Positions 27,593 to 36,012 of a stretch of DNA of 64,000 nt are shown piece by piece (the first letter of the stretch is position 1; every line of letters begins with the position of its first letter). The translations under genes were made by a program, and so were the position numbers. The stretch is taken from the NCBI GenBank assembly GCA_938075415.1, contig CALJHC010000003.1:248001-312000 (forward strand), in the 5' to 3' direction. The notes under the pieces are model-generated. The model had not been told where the DNA came from, did not search any database, and saw only the letters and a list, made by a program, of their open reading frames with translations. The DNA is from an uncultured Rubripirellula sp. Its GTDB lineage: Bacteria > Planctomycetota > Planctomycetia > Pirellulales > Pirellulaceae.

Positions 27593-29080
27593 ATGAGCGC
27601 AAAACTCCGCGTTGCAACCCTCGGTTGTAAAGTCAACCAATACGAAACTGAACTTGTTCGACAAGGATTACATCGAGCAGGCTACAGCGAGTGCAATGAC
27701 GATGATTCTGCAGATCTTTGCATCGTCAACACCTGCACGGTCACCAACGAAGGGGACGCAAAGAGTCGCCAGGTGGTGCGTCGTATGCATCGAGACAATC
27801 CTGATGCCAAAATAGTGGTGATGGGTTGCTACGCCACAAGAGCACCCGATGAGGTCGCTCAATTGCCCGGTGTTGTCGAGGTGGTTGAAGACAAACGTGA
27901 ACTTCCCGACCTGATGTCCCGTTTCGGCGTCATTGATGTTCCAACTGGACTGGATGGATTTTCGGGTCGGCAACGAGCCTATGTCAAAGTCCAAGACGGT
28001 TGCTTACTTCGATGCAGTTATTGCGTCATACCACATGTAAGACCGCAACTGGCAAGTCGATCGCAATCGCACATCGTTGACGAAGTGCGTCGACTCGCAG
28101 ACTCGGGGCATCGTGAAGTCGTTCTCACCGGGATTCACCTTGGTCACTATGGAGTGGACTGGAATCGAAATCAGCCTCGTGAAAACTGGATTCGGTTGGC
28201 TCACCTTCTCCGTGACTTGTGTCAGGTTCGCAGCGACTTTCGGATCCGACTCAGCAGCATTGAAGCGACAGAGGTAACGCGAGAGTTGATCTCGGTAATG
28301 CGTGACTTTGGTGATCGGATTGTCCCCCACCTTCATCTCTGCTTGCAAAGCGGAAGTGACAGTGTTCTTCGACGAATGCGCCGTCGGTGGGGAACGAAGA
28401 TGTTTCTTGATCGCTGCCGACTGCTTCGTGAGGAACTCGCCAACCCTGCCATCACCACCGATGTGATTGTCGGTTTTCCTGGTGAAACGGATTCAGAATT
28501 TGAGGAAACGCTTCGAACGTGTCAGCATGCGGGATTTTCCAAGATCCATGTCTTCCCTTTCAGTCCCCGACGCGGCACACCCGCGGCCGACATGCCGGAT
28601 CAGATAGACAAGTCAGTCCGATCGGAACGAGTTCATCGGCTAAGCCAACTCGAAGATCAACTGCGTCGTGATTATTTCCAGAGTCTTGTTGGCAGTGAAC
28701 TTGAAATGCTCGTCGAATCGTCTCGACCAATCGCAATCTCTAACTCCCATCCAATCGGCACAAAGTCCTCACCGACTACCGAGAAAAATTGCTCCGATCC
28801 CGACACAGTCGATTCGGCATCAATCTTGACCAATCCTATCAATGATGCTCCAACGCAGATCCAGTCTGACAAAACACTTCTTCGTGGAACCACCTGTCGA
28901 TATGCACCCTCAGAATTGATAGTCAACCAGTCGGAAGGAGACGCCTTCCAAGTGGGACAATTGATTCGAGTCTCGGTTCAACAGAGTGACGGCGAAAAAC
29001 TTCGCGTGACGACCGTTCTTCAAGATTCGCCAATCCCTGAAGGCCCGTGCTCAAAAGTGCAAGGACCGTGCTCAAAGTGA
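27593..29080 (+). CDS. mtaB: tRNA t6A37 methylthiotransferase MtaB
   Basis: 495 residues. It converts t6A37 to ms2t6A37 in tRNA reading ANN codons. N-terminal UPF0004 domain with cluster cysteines C12 (LGCKVNQYE), C48 and C79; radical-SAM cluster C137, C141, C144 in DGCLLRCSYCVIP, followed by RSQSHIVDEVRRL. The GCKVNQ and CSYCVIP motifs separate MtaB from MiaB and RimO. The C-terminal TRAM-like region is interrupted by about 60 Ser/Thr-rich residues (roughly 375-435), and the last codons carry a duplication (GPCSKVQ/GPCSK). Family length is usually about 430-450. It follows clpS by 20 bp. Confidence 0.94.
   Translation: MSAKLRVATLGCKVNQYETELVRQGLHRAGYSECNDDDSADLCIVNTCTVTNEGDAKSRQVVRRMHRDNPDAKIVVMGCYATRAPDEVAQLPGVVEVVEDKRELPDLMSRFGVIDVPTGLDGFSGRQRAYVKVQDGCLLRCSYCVIPHVRPQLASRSQSHIVDEVRRLADSGHREVVLTGIHLGHYGVDWNRNQPRENWIRLAHLLRDLCQVRSDFRIRLSSIEATEVTRELISVMRDFGDRIVPHLHLCLQSGSDSVLRRMRRRWGTKMFLDRCRLLREELANPAITTDVIVGFPGETDSEFEETLRTCQHAGFSKIHVFPFSPRRGTPAADMPDQIDKSVRSERVHRLSQLEDQLRRDYFQSLVGSELEMLVESSRPIAISNSHPIGTKSSPTTEKNCSDPDTVDSASILTNPINDAPTQIQSDKTLLRGTTCRYAPSELIVNQSEGDAFQVGQLIRVSVQQSDGEKLRVTTVLQDSPIPEGPCSKVQGPCSK
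29042..29076. repeat. Near-perfect 14-bp direct repeat at the 3' end of mtaB
   Basis: GGCCCGTGCTCAAA (29042-29055) and GGACCGTGCTCAAA (29063-29076), 21 bp apart, so the repeat is in frame and encodes GPCSK twice before the stop. It is a small in-frame duplication at the protein C-terminus. Confidence 0.9.
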
Positions 29081-29738
29081 TCCTGTACTTCTTGGCACTC
29101 TTGATTTTTTGCTAACACATCAGTGACCTTTGGTGGATTGTTCAAAGTGCCTTGTGAAAACGCCAGAGTCAGAGACGAAACGACGACGTGGCATCCTTCG
29201 GGACCGCAATGGATTCACGATACGGGAGATGAAGGTTAAGTTTGTCTCCGAGACGAGGTTCACTCAAAGCAATGGCGGACTAAGAAGCTGGAATCATCAC
29301 CATCTAGAAGCGGAAAAAACGGGCGGCATCTTAATTTCGTTACCGGGTCAACCTTTCCCGCGAGTGAGTTGGGCCACTGACTGAACGTCGAAGCCGACCA
29401 GACTCGGCGACAGGATCCATTGCTGTCCGAAAATGCTTTTTTTGATGGCGATTTCCCGGGTGATGATGATGGGTGTCGAATCCAACTGAGTGCATTGATT
29501 AACAGCCTCTTGCTGAAGCCCCCTGGCATCTTCAACGCCGATTAGGGAGGTACCATTAGAAAACGGCTCTGTTTTCGCGATCGTTCTTGATCTTGGTCAC
29601 CGCCAAATGCCGTTAAAAACTCAAATCAAGGTGTAATTCCCTTCTCCCCGTGGGGGTCTACTTGCGTGACTTGATGTGCTCGCTATGGTGCTAATATCCC
29701 AAACCTTTCTTTCCCCGTTCTCGGAGACGCTCTCGGAT
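29081..29738. other. Intergenic region between mtaB and sodA
   Basis: 658 bp. No recognised gene on the plus strand. The minus strand holds an 82-codon open frame (29348-29596) with protein-like sequence but no good start (separate entry). GGAG about 13 nt before sodA serves that gene. No clear terminator after mtaB. Confidence 0.45.
29348..29596 (-). pseudogene. Possible decayed gene fragment
   Basis: Open for 82 codons on the minus strand, ending at TGA 29348-29350. The translation reads like real protein (GVEDARGLQQEAVNQC, then STPIIITREIAIKKSIFGQQ and WILSPSLVGFDVQSVAQL), yet the frame has no ATG or GTG; the only usable start is an internal TTG. A second minus frame just upstream (LTAFGGDQDQERSRKQSRF) runs into it out of phase, as expected after a frameshift. 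No family recognised. A chance open frame is the main alternative. Confidence 0.3.
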
Positions 29739-30359
29739 ATGGCTTATTCACTGCCTTCGCTCACATACGCATACGATGCACTCGAGCCTCACTTGGACGC
29801 TCGAACCATGGAAATTCACCACAGCAAGCATCATCAGGCTTACATCACCAAGGTCAACGCTGCGATTGCAGGGTCAGATTTGGAAAACAAGTCGATCGAG
29901 GATTTGGTCAGCGACTTGAGTTCTGTCCCGGATGCATCTCGTGGCGCCGTCCGAAACAATGGCGGTGGACATGCAAACCATTCGCTGTTTTGGACAGTGA
30001 TGGGTCCGGGGAAGGGTGGTAACCCCACCGGCGAACTGGCAGCAGCCATCGATAAGGCGTTCGGTTCCTTCGATGCAATGAAGGAACAGTTCTCCGCCGC
30101 GGCCGCGACGCGTTTTGGCAGCGGTTGGGCTTGGCTTTATGTCGATGGCGGTGATCTGAAAATTGGAAGCACTGCGAACCAAGACAGCCCGCTAATGGGA
30201 GCAGAAGTTGCTGGGATCGGTGGAACCCCAGTTCTTGGCTTGGACGTCTGGGAACACGCCTACTATCTGAATTACCAAAATCGACGTCCCGATTATGTCT
30301 CGGCGTTCTGGAGTGTTGTTGATTGGGACGCTGTCGCTGCCCGTTTTGCCGCGGCATAG
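29739..30359 (+). CDS. sodA: Superoxide dismutase, Mn-type signatures
   Basis: 206 residues from the ATG at 29739 ([17 protein letters not shown], the normal family start; GGAG about 13 nt before). An upstream in-frame ATG at 29676 would add 21 residues without family similarity. Metal ligands H27, H81, D169 and H173 are in the motifs [15 protein letters not shown] and [19 protein letters not shown] and ANQDSPLMG are the Mn-type forms (Gly and Gln positions as in SodA), not the Fe-type AAQ.WNH. It removes superoxide in the cytoplasm. Metal choice is inferred from motifs only; cambialistic enzymes exist. A clear terminator follows. Confidence 0.93.
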   Translation: MAYSLPSLTYAYDALEPHLDARTMEIHHSKHHQAYITKVNAAIAGSDLENKSIEDLVSDLSSVPDASRGAVRNNGGGHANHSLFWTVMGPGKGGNPTGELAAAIDKAFGSFDAMKEQFSAAAATRFGSGWAWLYVDGGDLKIGSTANQDSPLMGAEVAGIGGTPVLGLDVWEHAYYLNYQNRRPDYVSAFWSVVDWDAVAARFAAA

Positions 30360-30433
30360 TTGCGGTTTTCCAATCGCACGTGCCGGCTCCAAACCACTCC
30401 AAGTTGGTTGGATTCAAAATCAGAAAGATTCGC

Positions 30434-30468
30434 AGCGAAGTTCAGCATAGCTGTTCTTCGCTTTTTTT
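30434..30468 (+). terminator. Rho-independent terminator after sodA
   Basis: Stem AGCGAAG / CTTCGCT (30434-30440 with 30456-30462), with a small inner CAGC/CTG pairing, followed by a run of seven T. It lies 75 bp beyond the sodA stop. Confidence 0.88.
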
Positions 30469-30606
30469 CTGCCTCCATCGCACGCACCCACATCTCTCAA
30501 CACTAGGTGCTAAACTGGTTTCTTCGCTCGACAGCTTGACTAGGTCACGTTCCAATTCCATTGCGGTGATGCAAGGAAGAATTGAAAAACACTTTTGGGG
30601 TAAAAT

Positions 30607-31962
30607 ATGCGTTCACTCATATCCAACTTGCATCGTCGCGACTTCATCACCACTGCGACTGCAGCGACAGCAAGCGTTCTCAGCACAAAAAAAGCAAGTG
30701 CTTGGAACGCCAATGACAAGATGAAACTCGCCTTCATTGGCGTGGGTGGCCGAGGAGGAAGTAATCTTCGAACACTCGCTTCAACAAAGCAAATTGATGT
30801 GGCAGCAATCTGCGATGTCGACTCACGGTTCTTGGACAACGCATCAGAGCTATTCCCGAAAGCGAAAAAGTTTCGCGACTTTCGGCGCCTTTACGACAGC
30901 CTGGGCCAAACACTCGATGGAGTCGTCGTCAGCACCGCTGAGCACACTCATGCCTACGCAACCATGCCAGCCCTTCAATTAGGTAAGCATGTGTATTGCG
31001 AAAAACCACTTGCTTACAATGTTGAAGAAACACGAAAAATCACACTTGCTGCTGAAAAAGCTGGTGTGGTGACGCAAATGGGAACGCAAATTCACGCTGG
31101 AGCCAATTACCGTCGAGTCGTTGAGCTCATTCAATCCGGCGTGATTGGAGCCGTCAGTGAGGCACACGTTTGGGTGTCCCGTGCATGGGGCCTTCAAAGC
31201 GAGCAGGAGTCGAAAGACAACAAGGACCGACTCTTCGTTGAGAATCGCCCAAGCAACACAATGGCGGTTCCCGATTTTCTTGATTGGGACCTCTGGTTGG
31301 GGCCTGCGCCGAAACGTCCTTTCAACAGCGTTTATTTCCCCGGACCAAATTGGTATCGATGGTGGGATTTCGGCAACGGAACAATGTCTGATCTCGGTAG
31401 TCACTGGAATGACCTCCCTTTCTGGGCACTTAACCTTGACGCCCCTCGAACGGTGGAAGCGTTTGGCCCGACTCCTCACCCCGAGATCGCACCAGCATCC
31501 ATGAGTGCTGTCTACGAATATGGACCACGTAACAATCAGCCAGCTGTCACGGTGTCTTGGTACCAAGGCTCACATAAACCAGAAAGATGGACCCGTGGCG
31601 AAATTCCACAATGGGGTAATGGTGTTCTCTTTGTCGGCACCAAAGGAATGCTGCTTTCTGATTATAGAAAGTATCAGCTGCTTCCCGCAGATACCTTCAG
31701 CAATTTTGAACCACCCGCTCTCCAAAATACACCGCCAAAAAATCACCATTGGGAGTGGCTTAATGCGTGCCGAGGAGACGGTAGCACGGGAAGTCCATTC
31801 TCGTACGCCGGTCCCCTCACGGAGGCAAACCATCTCGGTAACGTTGCGTTTCGGGTTGGAAAAAAAATCACCTGGGACTCCAAAAACATGCGATGCGTGG
31901 GCTGCCCCGAAGCAGAACCATTTCTCCGCCGAACACCCCGAGACGGATGGTCGCTTGACTGA
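30607..31962 (+). CDS. Tat-exported Gfo/Idh/MocA family oxidoreductase
   Basis: 451 residues. The N-terminus carries a twin-arginine motif (LHRRDFITTATAATASV), typical of planctomycete exported oxidoreductases. Then a Rossmann NAD(P)-binding domain: LAFIGVGGRGGSNLRTLA with G-x-G-x-x-G, acidic D in AICDVDS, and the family motif CEKPLAYNVEETR (E-K-P). The C-terminal substrate domain includes GTQIHAGANYRR and WDFGNGTMSDLGSHWND. Members oxidise or reduce sugars, inositols or polyol derivatives; the substrate here cannot be told. It stands alone between two long gaps. Export of an NAD-type enzyme implies cofactor loading before transport. Confidence 0.92.
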   Translation: MRSLISNLHRRDFITTATAATASVLSTKKASAWNANDKMKLAFIGVGGRGGSNLRTLASTKQIDVAAICDVDSRFLDNASELFPKAKKFRDFRRLYDSLGQTLDGVVVSTAEHTHAYATMPALQLGKHVYCEKPLAYNVEETRKITLAAEKAGVVTQMGTQIHAGANYRRVVELIQSGVIGAVSEAHVWVSRAWGLQSEQESKDNKDRLFVENRPSNTMAVPDFLDWDLWLGPAPKRPFNSVYFPGPNWYRWWDFGNGTMSDLGSHWNDLPFWALNLDAPRTVEAFGPTPHPEIAPASMSAVYEYGPRNNQPAVTVSWYQGSHKPERWTRGEIPQWGNGVLFVGTKGMLLSDYRKYQLLPADTFSNFEPPALQNTPPKNHHWEWLNACRGDGSTGSPFSYAGPLTEANHLGNVAFRVGKKITWDSKNMRCVGCPEAEPFLRRTPRDGWSLD

Positions 31963-32063
31963 AAAGCGATGGAACCTCCAAACTCATGTTGACTCAACGA
32001 AGATCGGAAGTGTGAGAAAGATTGCTGCAACGTGAGCAACAAAACAATCGAAAGCGATAACAT

Positions 32064-32089
32064 CTGAGAGATGGTGATTGCTCTCTCAG
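32064..32089 (+). terminator. Possible weak terminator after the Gfo/Idh/MocA gene
   Basis: Perfect 8-bp stem CTGAGAGA / TCTCTCAG with a 10-nt loop; only TTTCCC follows, so termination would be weak. It could instead be a processing or stability element. Confidence 0.4.
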
Positions 32090-32729
32090 TTTCCCTGAAG
32101 ACTCGCACGTGGCTTGGCATATTCGCTTGGCACCATGGACCTTCAGCAACTTTGTCTTTCCAACATCAAAAGACCTCACTCTGGTCAAAATCAAAGTGAG
32201 TCATTTCTTGCTCACTGCGTCAACTTTTCGATTTTTTTTTGCTAAGGATCCACTAGGGTGCAATTGATTTTGAGGATGACAAAAATCCGCCAAAAGCTTG
32301 CAACAAAATTGATGGATCATGCAAGCTGTTGAGTTCACAGTGAATCGAGACACTTTCCTCATCTGATTGTGAGATAGATCACGTTCCACACCCCTTATTT
32401 TGGAACACGAAAACACCCCGCGATCAATACCTTGGTGATATCACAAACTTCGGGATCCAGTGAGGCATCAGCAGAAGTCTCCGGCTTGCTCTTGCCACTG
32501 TTTTCTCCCGTCACTGCGCCTTGGTTCATCCTCGGTCTTGAGAAACTCGCTTGCAGGTCCGCGATTTGATTGCATTTCTGCATCGTTAACTTGGATGGTT
32601 TGCTGAAAGAGTAACGGTAATGACTGTCATAGCTATTATCGGCTAGTCAACTGGATGTCATCGGAATCTCATCACAGAAGAGGGCAAAGGGACCTCATCT
32701 TCGGGTAGCTCATGTGCCGATGTTAAGCC

Positions 32730-32754
32730 GGCAGGCGCGAGTCGGATGCCTGCC
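32730..32754 (+). promoter_or_regulatory. GC-rich hairpin in leader of the small gene upstream of xerD
   Basis: Stem GGCAGGC / GCCTGCC with an 11-nt loop, 35 bp before the ATG at 32790. Without a following T-run it is more likely a leader structure than a terminator. Role unproven. Confidence 0.35.
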
Positions 32755-32789
32755 TGTTGCCCGCCTCGTGCTCTCGGACAAATTGACCT

Positions 32790-33035
32790 ATGGATCAAGA
32801 AGTTAACGTCCTCGCGTTAGTCAAAGGTGAGGAACGATTCATTTTCTTGTTTGACGATGAGAATCGTGACGAGACTCTTCGTCAGCTGGCAAGATTTGCG
32901 GCTGATCCTGAGCTTGAGTTCAGCTGGTACGACGCTGCGATGTTAAGTCGCAAGATCCGAGAAGCCGTCCCCACGGACGACGACATCTTAGCCAGTCAAG
33001 AATTTGACAGTCTTTCCTTCGATGATTTTCACTAA
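32790..33035 (+). CDS. Small acidic protein coupled to xerD
   Basis: 81 residues, strongly acidic, no membrane segment. The opening MDQEVNVLALVKGEERFIFL followed by DDENRDETLRQLARFAADPEL reads like an alpha/beta fold. I do not recognise a family. Its stop lies 2 bp before the xerD start, and xerD lacks a ribosome site of its own outside this gene, so the pair should be translated together. This suggests a partner or regulator of XerD, but position is the only evidence. The ATG has a weak ribosome site; a hairpin lies 35 bp upstream. Confidence 0.75.
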   Translation: MDQEVNVLALVKGEERFIFLFDDENRDETLRQLARFAADPELEFSWYDAAMLSRKIREAVPTDDDILASQEFDSLSFDDFH

Positions 33036-33037
33036 AA

Positions 33038-33943
33038 ATGCGTCGTGCAGTCGCGCAATTCCTGCGATACCTCGCCAACGAGCGCAATGCATCTGATTTA
33101 ACCATCAAAGCATACCGAGAAGATCTATTTGGGTTGATCGAATGGCTCGAGGCCTCACATGGCCAACTCCCCAAACCCGGCTCGTTATCTCCTCAAGAGC
33201 TACGAGCCTTCCAGTCAGCGTTGCAAGAGGCTGGCTACGCGCGAGCAACCATTTCTCGAAAACTTGCATCGCTTCGCAGCTTTTACCGGTTCGCCATGCG
33301 TCAAGGTATTGCTAGCGAAAACCCTGCAAAACCCTTGAGGAACCCCCGACGCCAGCGAAAACTACCACACGTACTAAGCAACGCAGAGATCGGCAAACTG
33401 CTTCTCGGGCCGCCTAGCGATAAGGTGGCGGGACTTCGGGATCGTGCCATCTTGGAAACGATGTATTCTGCTGGATTGCGTGTAAGCGAACTTGTGTCAC
33501 TGAGAGACGGTGACCTCGACTTTGAACAAGCGTTAGTTCGCGTCAGAGGTAAGGGACGCAAGGAACGAATTAGCCCATTGGGATCTTATGCCATTCGGGC
33601 AATTAAACGCTATGGTCGCCAACGAGTTCGCGAAGCCAAGACTGAATCGATGGGTCGTAATGCGCCGGTCTTCGTGAACCGATTCGGACGCAACTTGACA
33701 ACGCGCAGCGTGGGTCGAATGCTCGAAAAGTACATCAAGGAGACCGGACTCGACAGCCGGACCAGCCCACACACACTACGCCATTCGTTCGCCACGCACC
33801 TACTTGACCGAGGCGCGGACATTCGCAGCGTTCAAGAATTACTCGGGCACCAAAGCCTAGCCACAACGCAAATCTACACCCATGTCAGTGCGGCAAACCT
33901 CAGGCAGGTCTACGAGCAGGCACACCCAAGAGCCAACGCCTGA
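33038..33943 (+). CDS. xerD: Site-specific tyrosine recombinase XerD
   Basis: 301 residues. It resolves chromosome dimers at dif with XerC. N-terminal SAM-like core-binding domain (1-90), catalytic domain 110-295. The active set is complete and falls almost on the E. coli XerD numbers: R148 (SAGLRVSEL), K172 (GKGRKER), H245 and R248 (HTLRHSFATH), H271 (LGHQSLATT) and nucleophile Y280 (TQIYTHVS). Length and start (RRAVAQFLRYLANERNASDLT) match chromosomal Xer enzymes, not phage integrases. No attachment sites or phage genes are near. A second Xer protein lies at 61021-61974, so the pair XerC/XerD may be split in this window. Confidence 0.93.
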   Translation: MRRAVAQFLRYLANERNASDLTIKAYREDLFGLIEWLEASHGQLPKPGSLSPQELRAFQSALQEAGYARATISRKLASLRSFYRFAMRQGIASENPAKPLRNPRRQRKLPHVLSNAEIGKLLLGPPSDKVAGLRDRAILETMYSAGLRVSELVSLRDGDLDFEQALVRVRGKGRKERISPLGSYAIRAIKRYGRQRVREAKTESMGRNAPVFVNRFGRNLTTRSVGRMLEKYIKETGLDSRTSPHTLRHSFATHLLDRGADIRSVQELLGHQSLATTQIYTHVSAANLRQVYEQAHPRANA

Positions 33944-34198
33944 ACACGGTGGACTAAGGGCCATTCCATAACAATTAACCACAGCCAAATAACGTCTCCA
34001 AAATCCTAAAGCTTGGTGATATGGATAAGCAGTGGCATCACGGTTGAGAACTGGCACAAGGGATCAATGACACGCCCGCGTAGACCAAATTAAACAGGCT
34101 TGAATTCACTTAGGCGTTACCAACAACAAGAAAGAAAGCGATAGAGTTGAGCAGGGCAAGGATCAGCAAGACAAGGATTAGCGATCAGAGATGAATCA

Positions 34199-34876
34199 CT
34201 ATCGATACCATTTTTTCAGTACATGCGCCCGGACACCCAAACAGAAAGCAAGCTGTATCTTCCAATTGCGAAGCGTCTGTCTGATTGCCCCTCTCTGATG
34301 CCAACGCCTCGCGCTAACCGTCAATGGCCCAGGCAAGAGTCGTGGTCGAGCAATTCGTCGCATTCTCGAAGAAAACTCAACATCCTCCATCAATGGCAAT
34401 TCATCAAAACCACCTTGACGTTCAAACCAACTCTTGGTGACAAAAATTGCCTGATCCCCAAATGGCATTCGACGACATCGCACGCGAAGAGCGTTCCCCC
34501 ATTCAATGAGTCGATAGATCCTGGCCTCTGCTGAAATCTGATGCTCGAAGGCCCCCCAGATGACTTCAGATTCACGACAGATTTGCTTCAAACAATCCTG
34601 ACTCAAGCGATTATCCGCGTGGAGAAACAGAATAATCTGCTGGCCACTGTCCACCAACGCGGCCCCTGCGTTGAGCTGAATGCCGCGTCCGGGAAATGAC
34701 CTGACGACCTTGGTGGCGCCCGCTTCTTTCACTCTCTGCACGGTGCCGTCAGTGCTACCACCGTCAACCACAATGACCTCTCCGGCCCCTGCTGCTTTTG
34801 CCGAGACAATGGCGGGACCAATTTCGTGCTCTTCGTTGATTGCGGGAATCACCACCGAAATATCTGATGGATTCAT
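34199..34876 (-). CDS. Family 2 glycosyltransferase (TIGR04283-like)
   Basis: 225 residues, GT-A fold. Motifs: SVVIPAINEE at the first strand, VIVVDGGSTDGT, LFLHADNRL (D-x-D-like metal site) and LPLMEDVEFSSRMRR. These fit the short GT2 subfamily TIGR04283, named for arsenosugar synthesis in cyanobacteria but widespread in bacteria without that role. No membrane anchor is obvious. The ATG overlaps the stop of the upstream LptF/G permease by 4 bp (34873-34876), so the two are co-translated. That link points to glycosylation of a lipid or envelope molecule handled by the permease, which is inference. Confidence 0.88.
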   Translation of the reverse strand: MNPSDISVVIPAINEEHEIGPAIVSAKAAGAGEVIVVDGGSTDGTVQRVKEAGATKVVRSFPGRGIQLNAGAALVDSGQQIILFLHADNRLSQDCLKQICRESEVIWGAFEHQISAEARIYRLIEWGNALRVRCRRMPFGDQAIFVTKSWFERQGGFDELPLMEDVEFSSRMRRIARPRLLPGPLTVSARRWHQRGAIRQTLRNWKIQLAFCLGVRAHVLKKWYR

Positions 34877-36012
34877 AATGTCGCTGTTTCACGCAGACGT
34901 ACATATGCAATCGGACCGAGAATCAATAGCGGCATCCACGCTGCCATCATTGGGGAAAGGTAATAACCGTTTCCACCCATCGCCCCGGAAACCGTTTTTA
35001 TGGCAAAGAAGGCAAGGACCGTGATCGAAGCAGCGGCGATCATGACAAAGAGATTACGACCATGTCGATTCACAATCATCGGTAACCCTAGAAGAATCAA
35101 CGCATAATCCAAGGGTAATCGCACAAGACGCTCATGCAATAAGACCTTCAACGCCATACTGCTGTGAACCGAAGGATTACGTACACGATCAGCCAATTCT
35201 TTGATCGATGCCATTCGAGTTGAAGACTGCTTGGTTTGAAGGAAGTCAGTATTCAAGGATGTTGCAAAAAAACATTGCCCCGGCTTCAACCATGCTTGGT
35301 CCCTGCTGGTCATCAGAATGTAACGCCCCTTGAATCCAACGGACAGCAAATCGTCAATGCCCTCGGGGCGTTCAACCCCATCAATCAGATATCCAGGGCT
35401 GTGTTGCTCAGTCGCATTGATCCATTTCGCCTCTCGACCTGACAAGGTATCGCCGAACCCAGAGTAGTCTCCGTCCAAACGAAAATTTGGATCCAAGACA
35501 ACTCTGGACTGCGTGACCAACGAGCGTCCATCAACGAGAACACGGTTGACCGTGTCGTACTGCGCTCGAATCGATTGTTCGTGCTCTCCCGAGAGATCCT
35601 TCGCTTTTAACATCAGGACATCACGATACTGGGGCAGTAGCAACTCCCTATTCAATAGTTGAATGACCAACAGAGCGAAGGAGGCGATCAGAATGGGCCG
35701 GAAAATCCGACCATGAGAAATACCGGCCGACAACGTTGCCGTTAGTTCTCCTGTTCGACGCAGCCAACCAATGGTGAAAAGAAACGCCATCAAAGCAATG
35801 ATGGCGCCAGTCCAATCAAAAAGCAGCAGCATGTAAGGTCCGTAATAACGAACCATCACTGCGAATAAACCACCGTCGGTTTGAGCTTGCCGAAGTAGAT
35901 CTTCCATGCTCGTGAAAGCGTGAAAGACAATGAAGATCCCCGCCAATGAACAAAAGCAGATGATCACGGTACGCACAAAGAGCGTTAAGACATAGCGGTC
36001 AATTTTTGTCAC
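34873..36012 (-). CDS. LptF/LptG family permease
   Basis: 379 residues from a GTG at 36012 with AGGTGAG upstream. YjgP/YjgQ family: three N-terminal helices (VIICFCSLAGIFIVFHAFTSM, YMLLLFDWTGAIIALMAFLF), a large periplasmic beta-jellyroll between, and three C-terminal helices (LVRLPLDYALILLGLPMIV, LFVMIAAASITVLAFFAI). In proteobacteria LptF and LptG with LptB extract lipopolysaccharide from the inner membrane. Only one copy is present here; the partner and LptB must lie elsewhere. lptE and a bamD-like gene at 46-48 kb support an outer membrane with an Lpt bridge. Which of LptF or LptG it is cannot be decided. Confidence 0.9.
   Translation of the reverse strand: MTKIDRYVLTLFVRTVIICFCSLAGIFIVFHAFTSMEDLLRQAQTDGGLFAVMVRYYGPYMLLLFDWTGAIIALMAFLFTIGWLRRTGELTATLSAGISHGRIFRPILIASFALLVIQLLNRELLLPQYRDVLMLKAKDLSGEHEQSIRAQYDTVNRVLVDGRSLVTQSRVVLDPNFRLDGDYSGFGDTLSGREAKWINATEQHSPGYLIDGVERPEGIDDLLSVGFKGRYILMTSRDQAWLKPGQCFFATSLNTDFLQTKQSSTRMASIKELADRVRNPSVHSSMALKVLLHERLVRLPLDYALILLGLPMIVNRHGRNLFVMIAAASITVLAFFAIKTVSGAMGGNGYYLSPMMAAWMPLLILGPIAYVRLRETATL

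Larger units (their letters stand above)
31963..32789. other. Intergenic region with two hairpins
   Basis: 827 bp. A hairpin at 32064-32089 (CTGAGAGA / TCTCTCAG) lies 100 bp after the oxidoreductase stop and may end its transcript, though the T-run is weak. A GC-rich hairpin at 32730-32754 (GGCAGGC / GCCTGCC) lies 35 bp before the next gene. A 62-codon minus frame (32395-32583, starting MQKCNQIADLQ) has a somewhat protein-like translation but no ribosome site, so it is not annotated as a gene. Confidence 0.45.

Noticed and set aside
29676..29738. Upstream ATG as sodA start
   Set aside because: The 21 extra residues have no family similarity, while ATG 29739 gives the normal superoxide dismutase start.
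32395..32583. 62-codon minus-strand frame MQKCNQIADLQ...
   Set aside because: Somewhat protein-like but no ribosome site and no recognised family; too weak for annotation.
33038..33943. Integrase of a mobile element
   Set aside because: XerD length and catalytic numbers match chromosomal Xer; no attachment repeats, tRNA or phage genes nearby. The same applies to 61021-61974.
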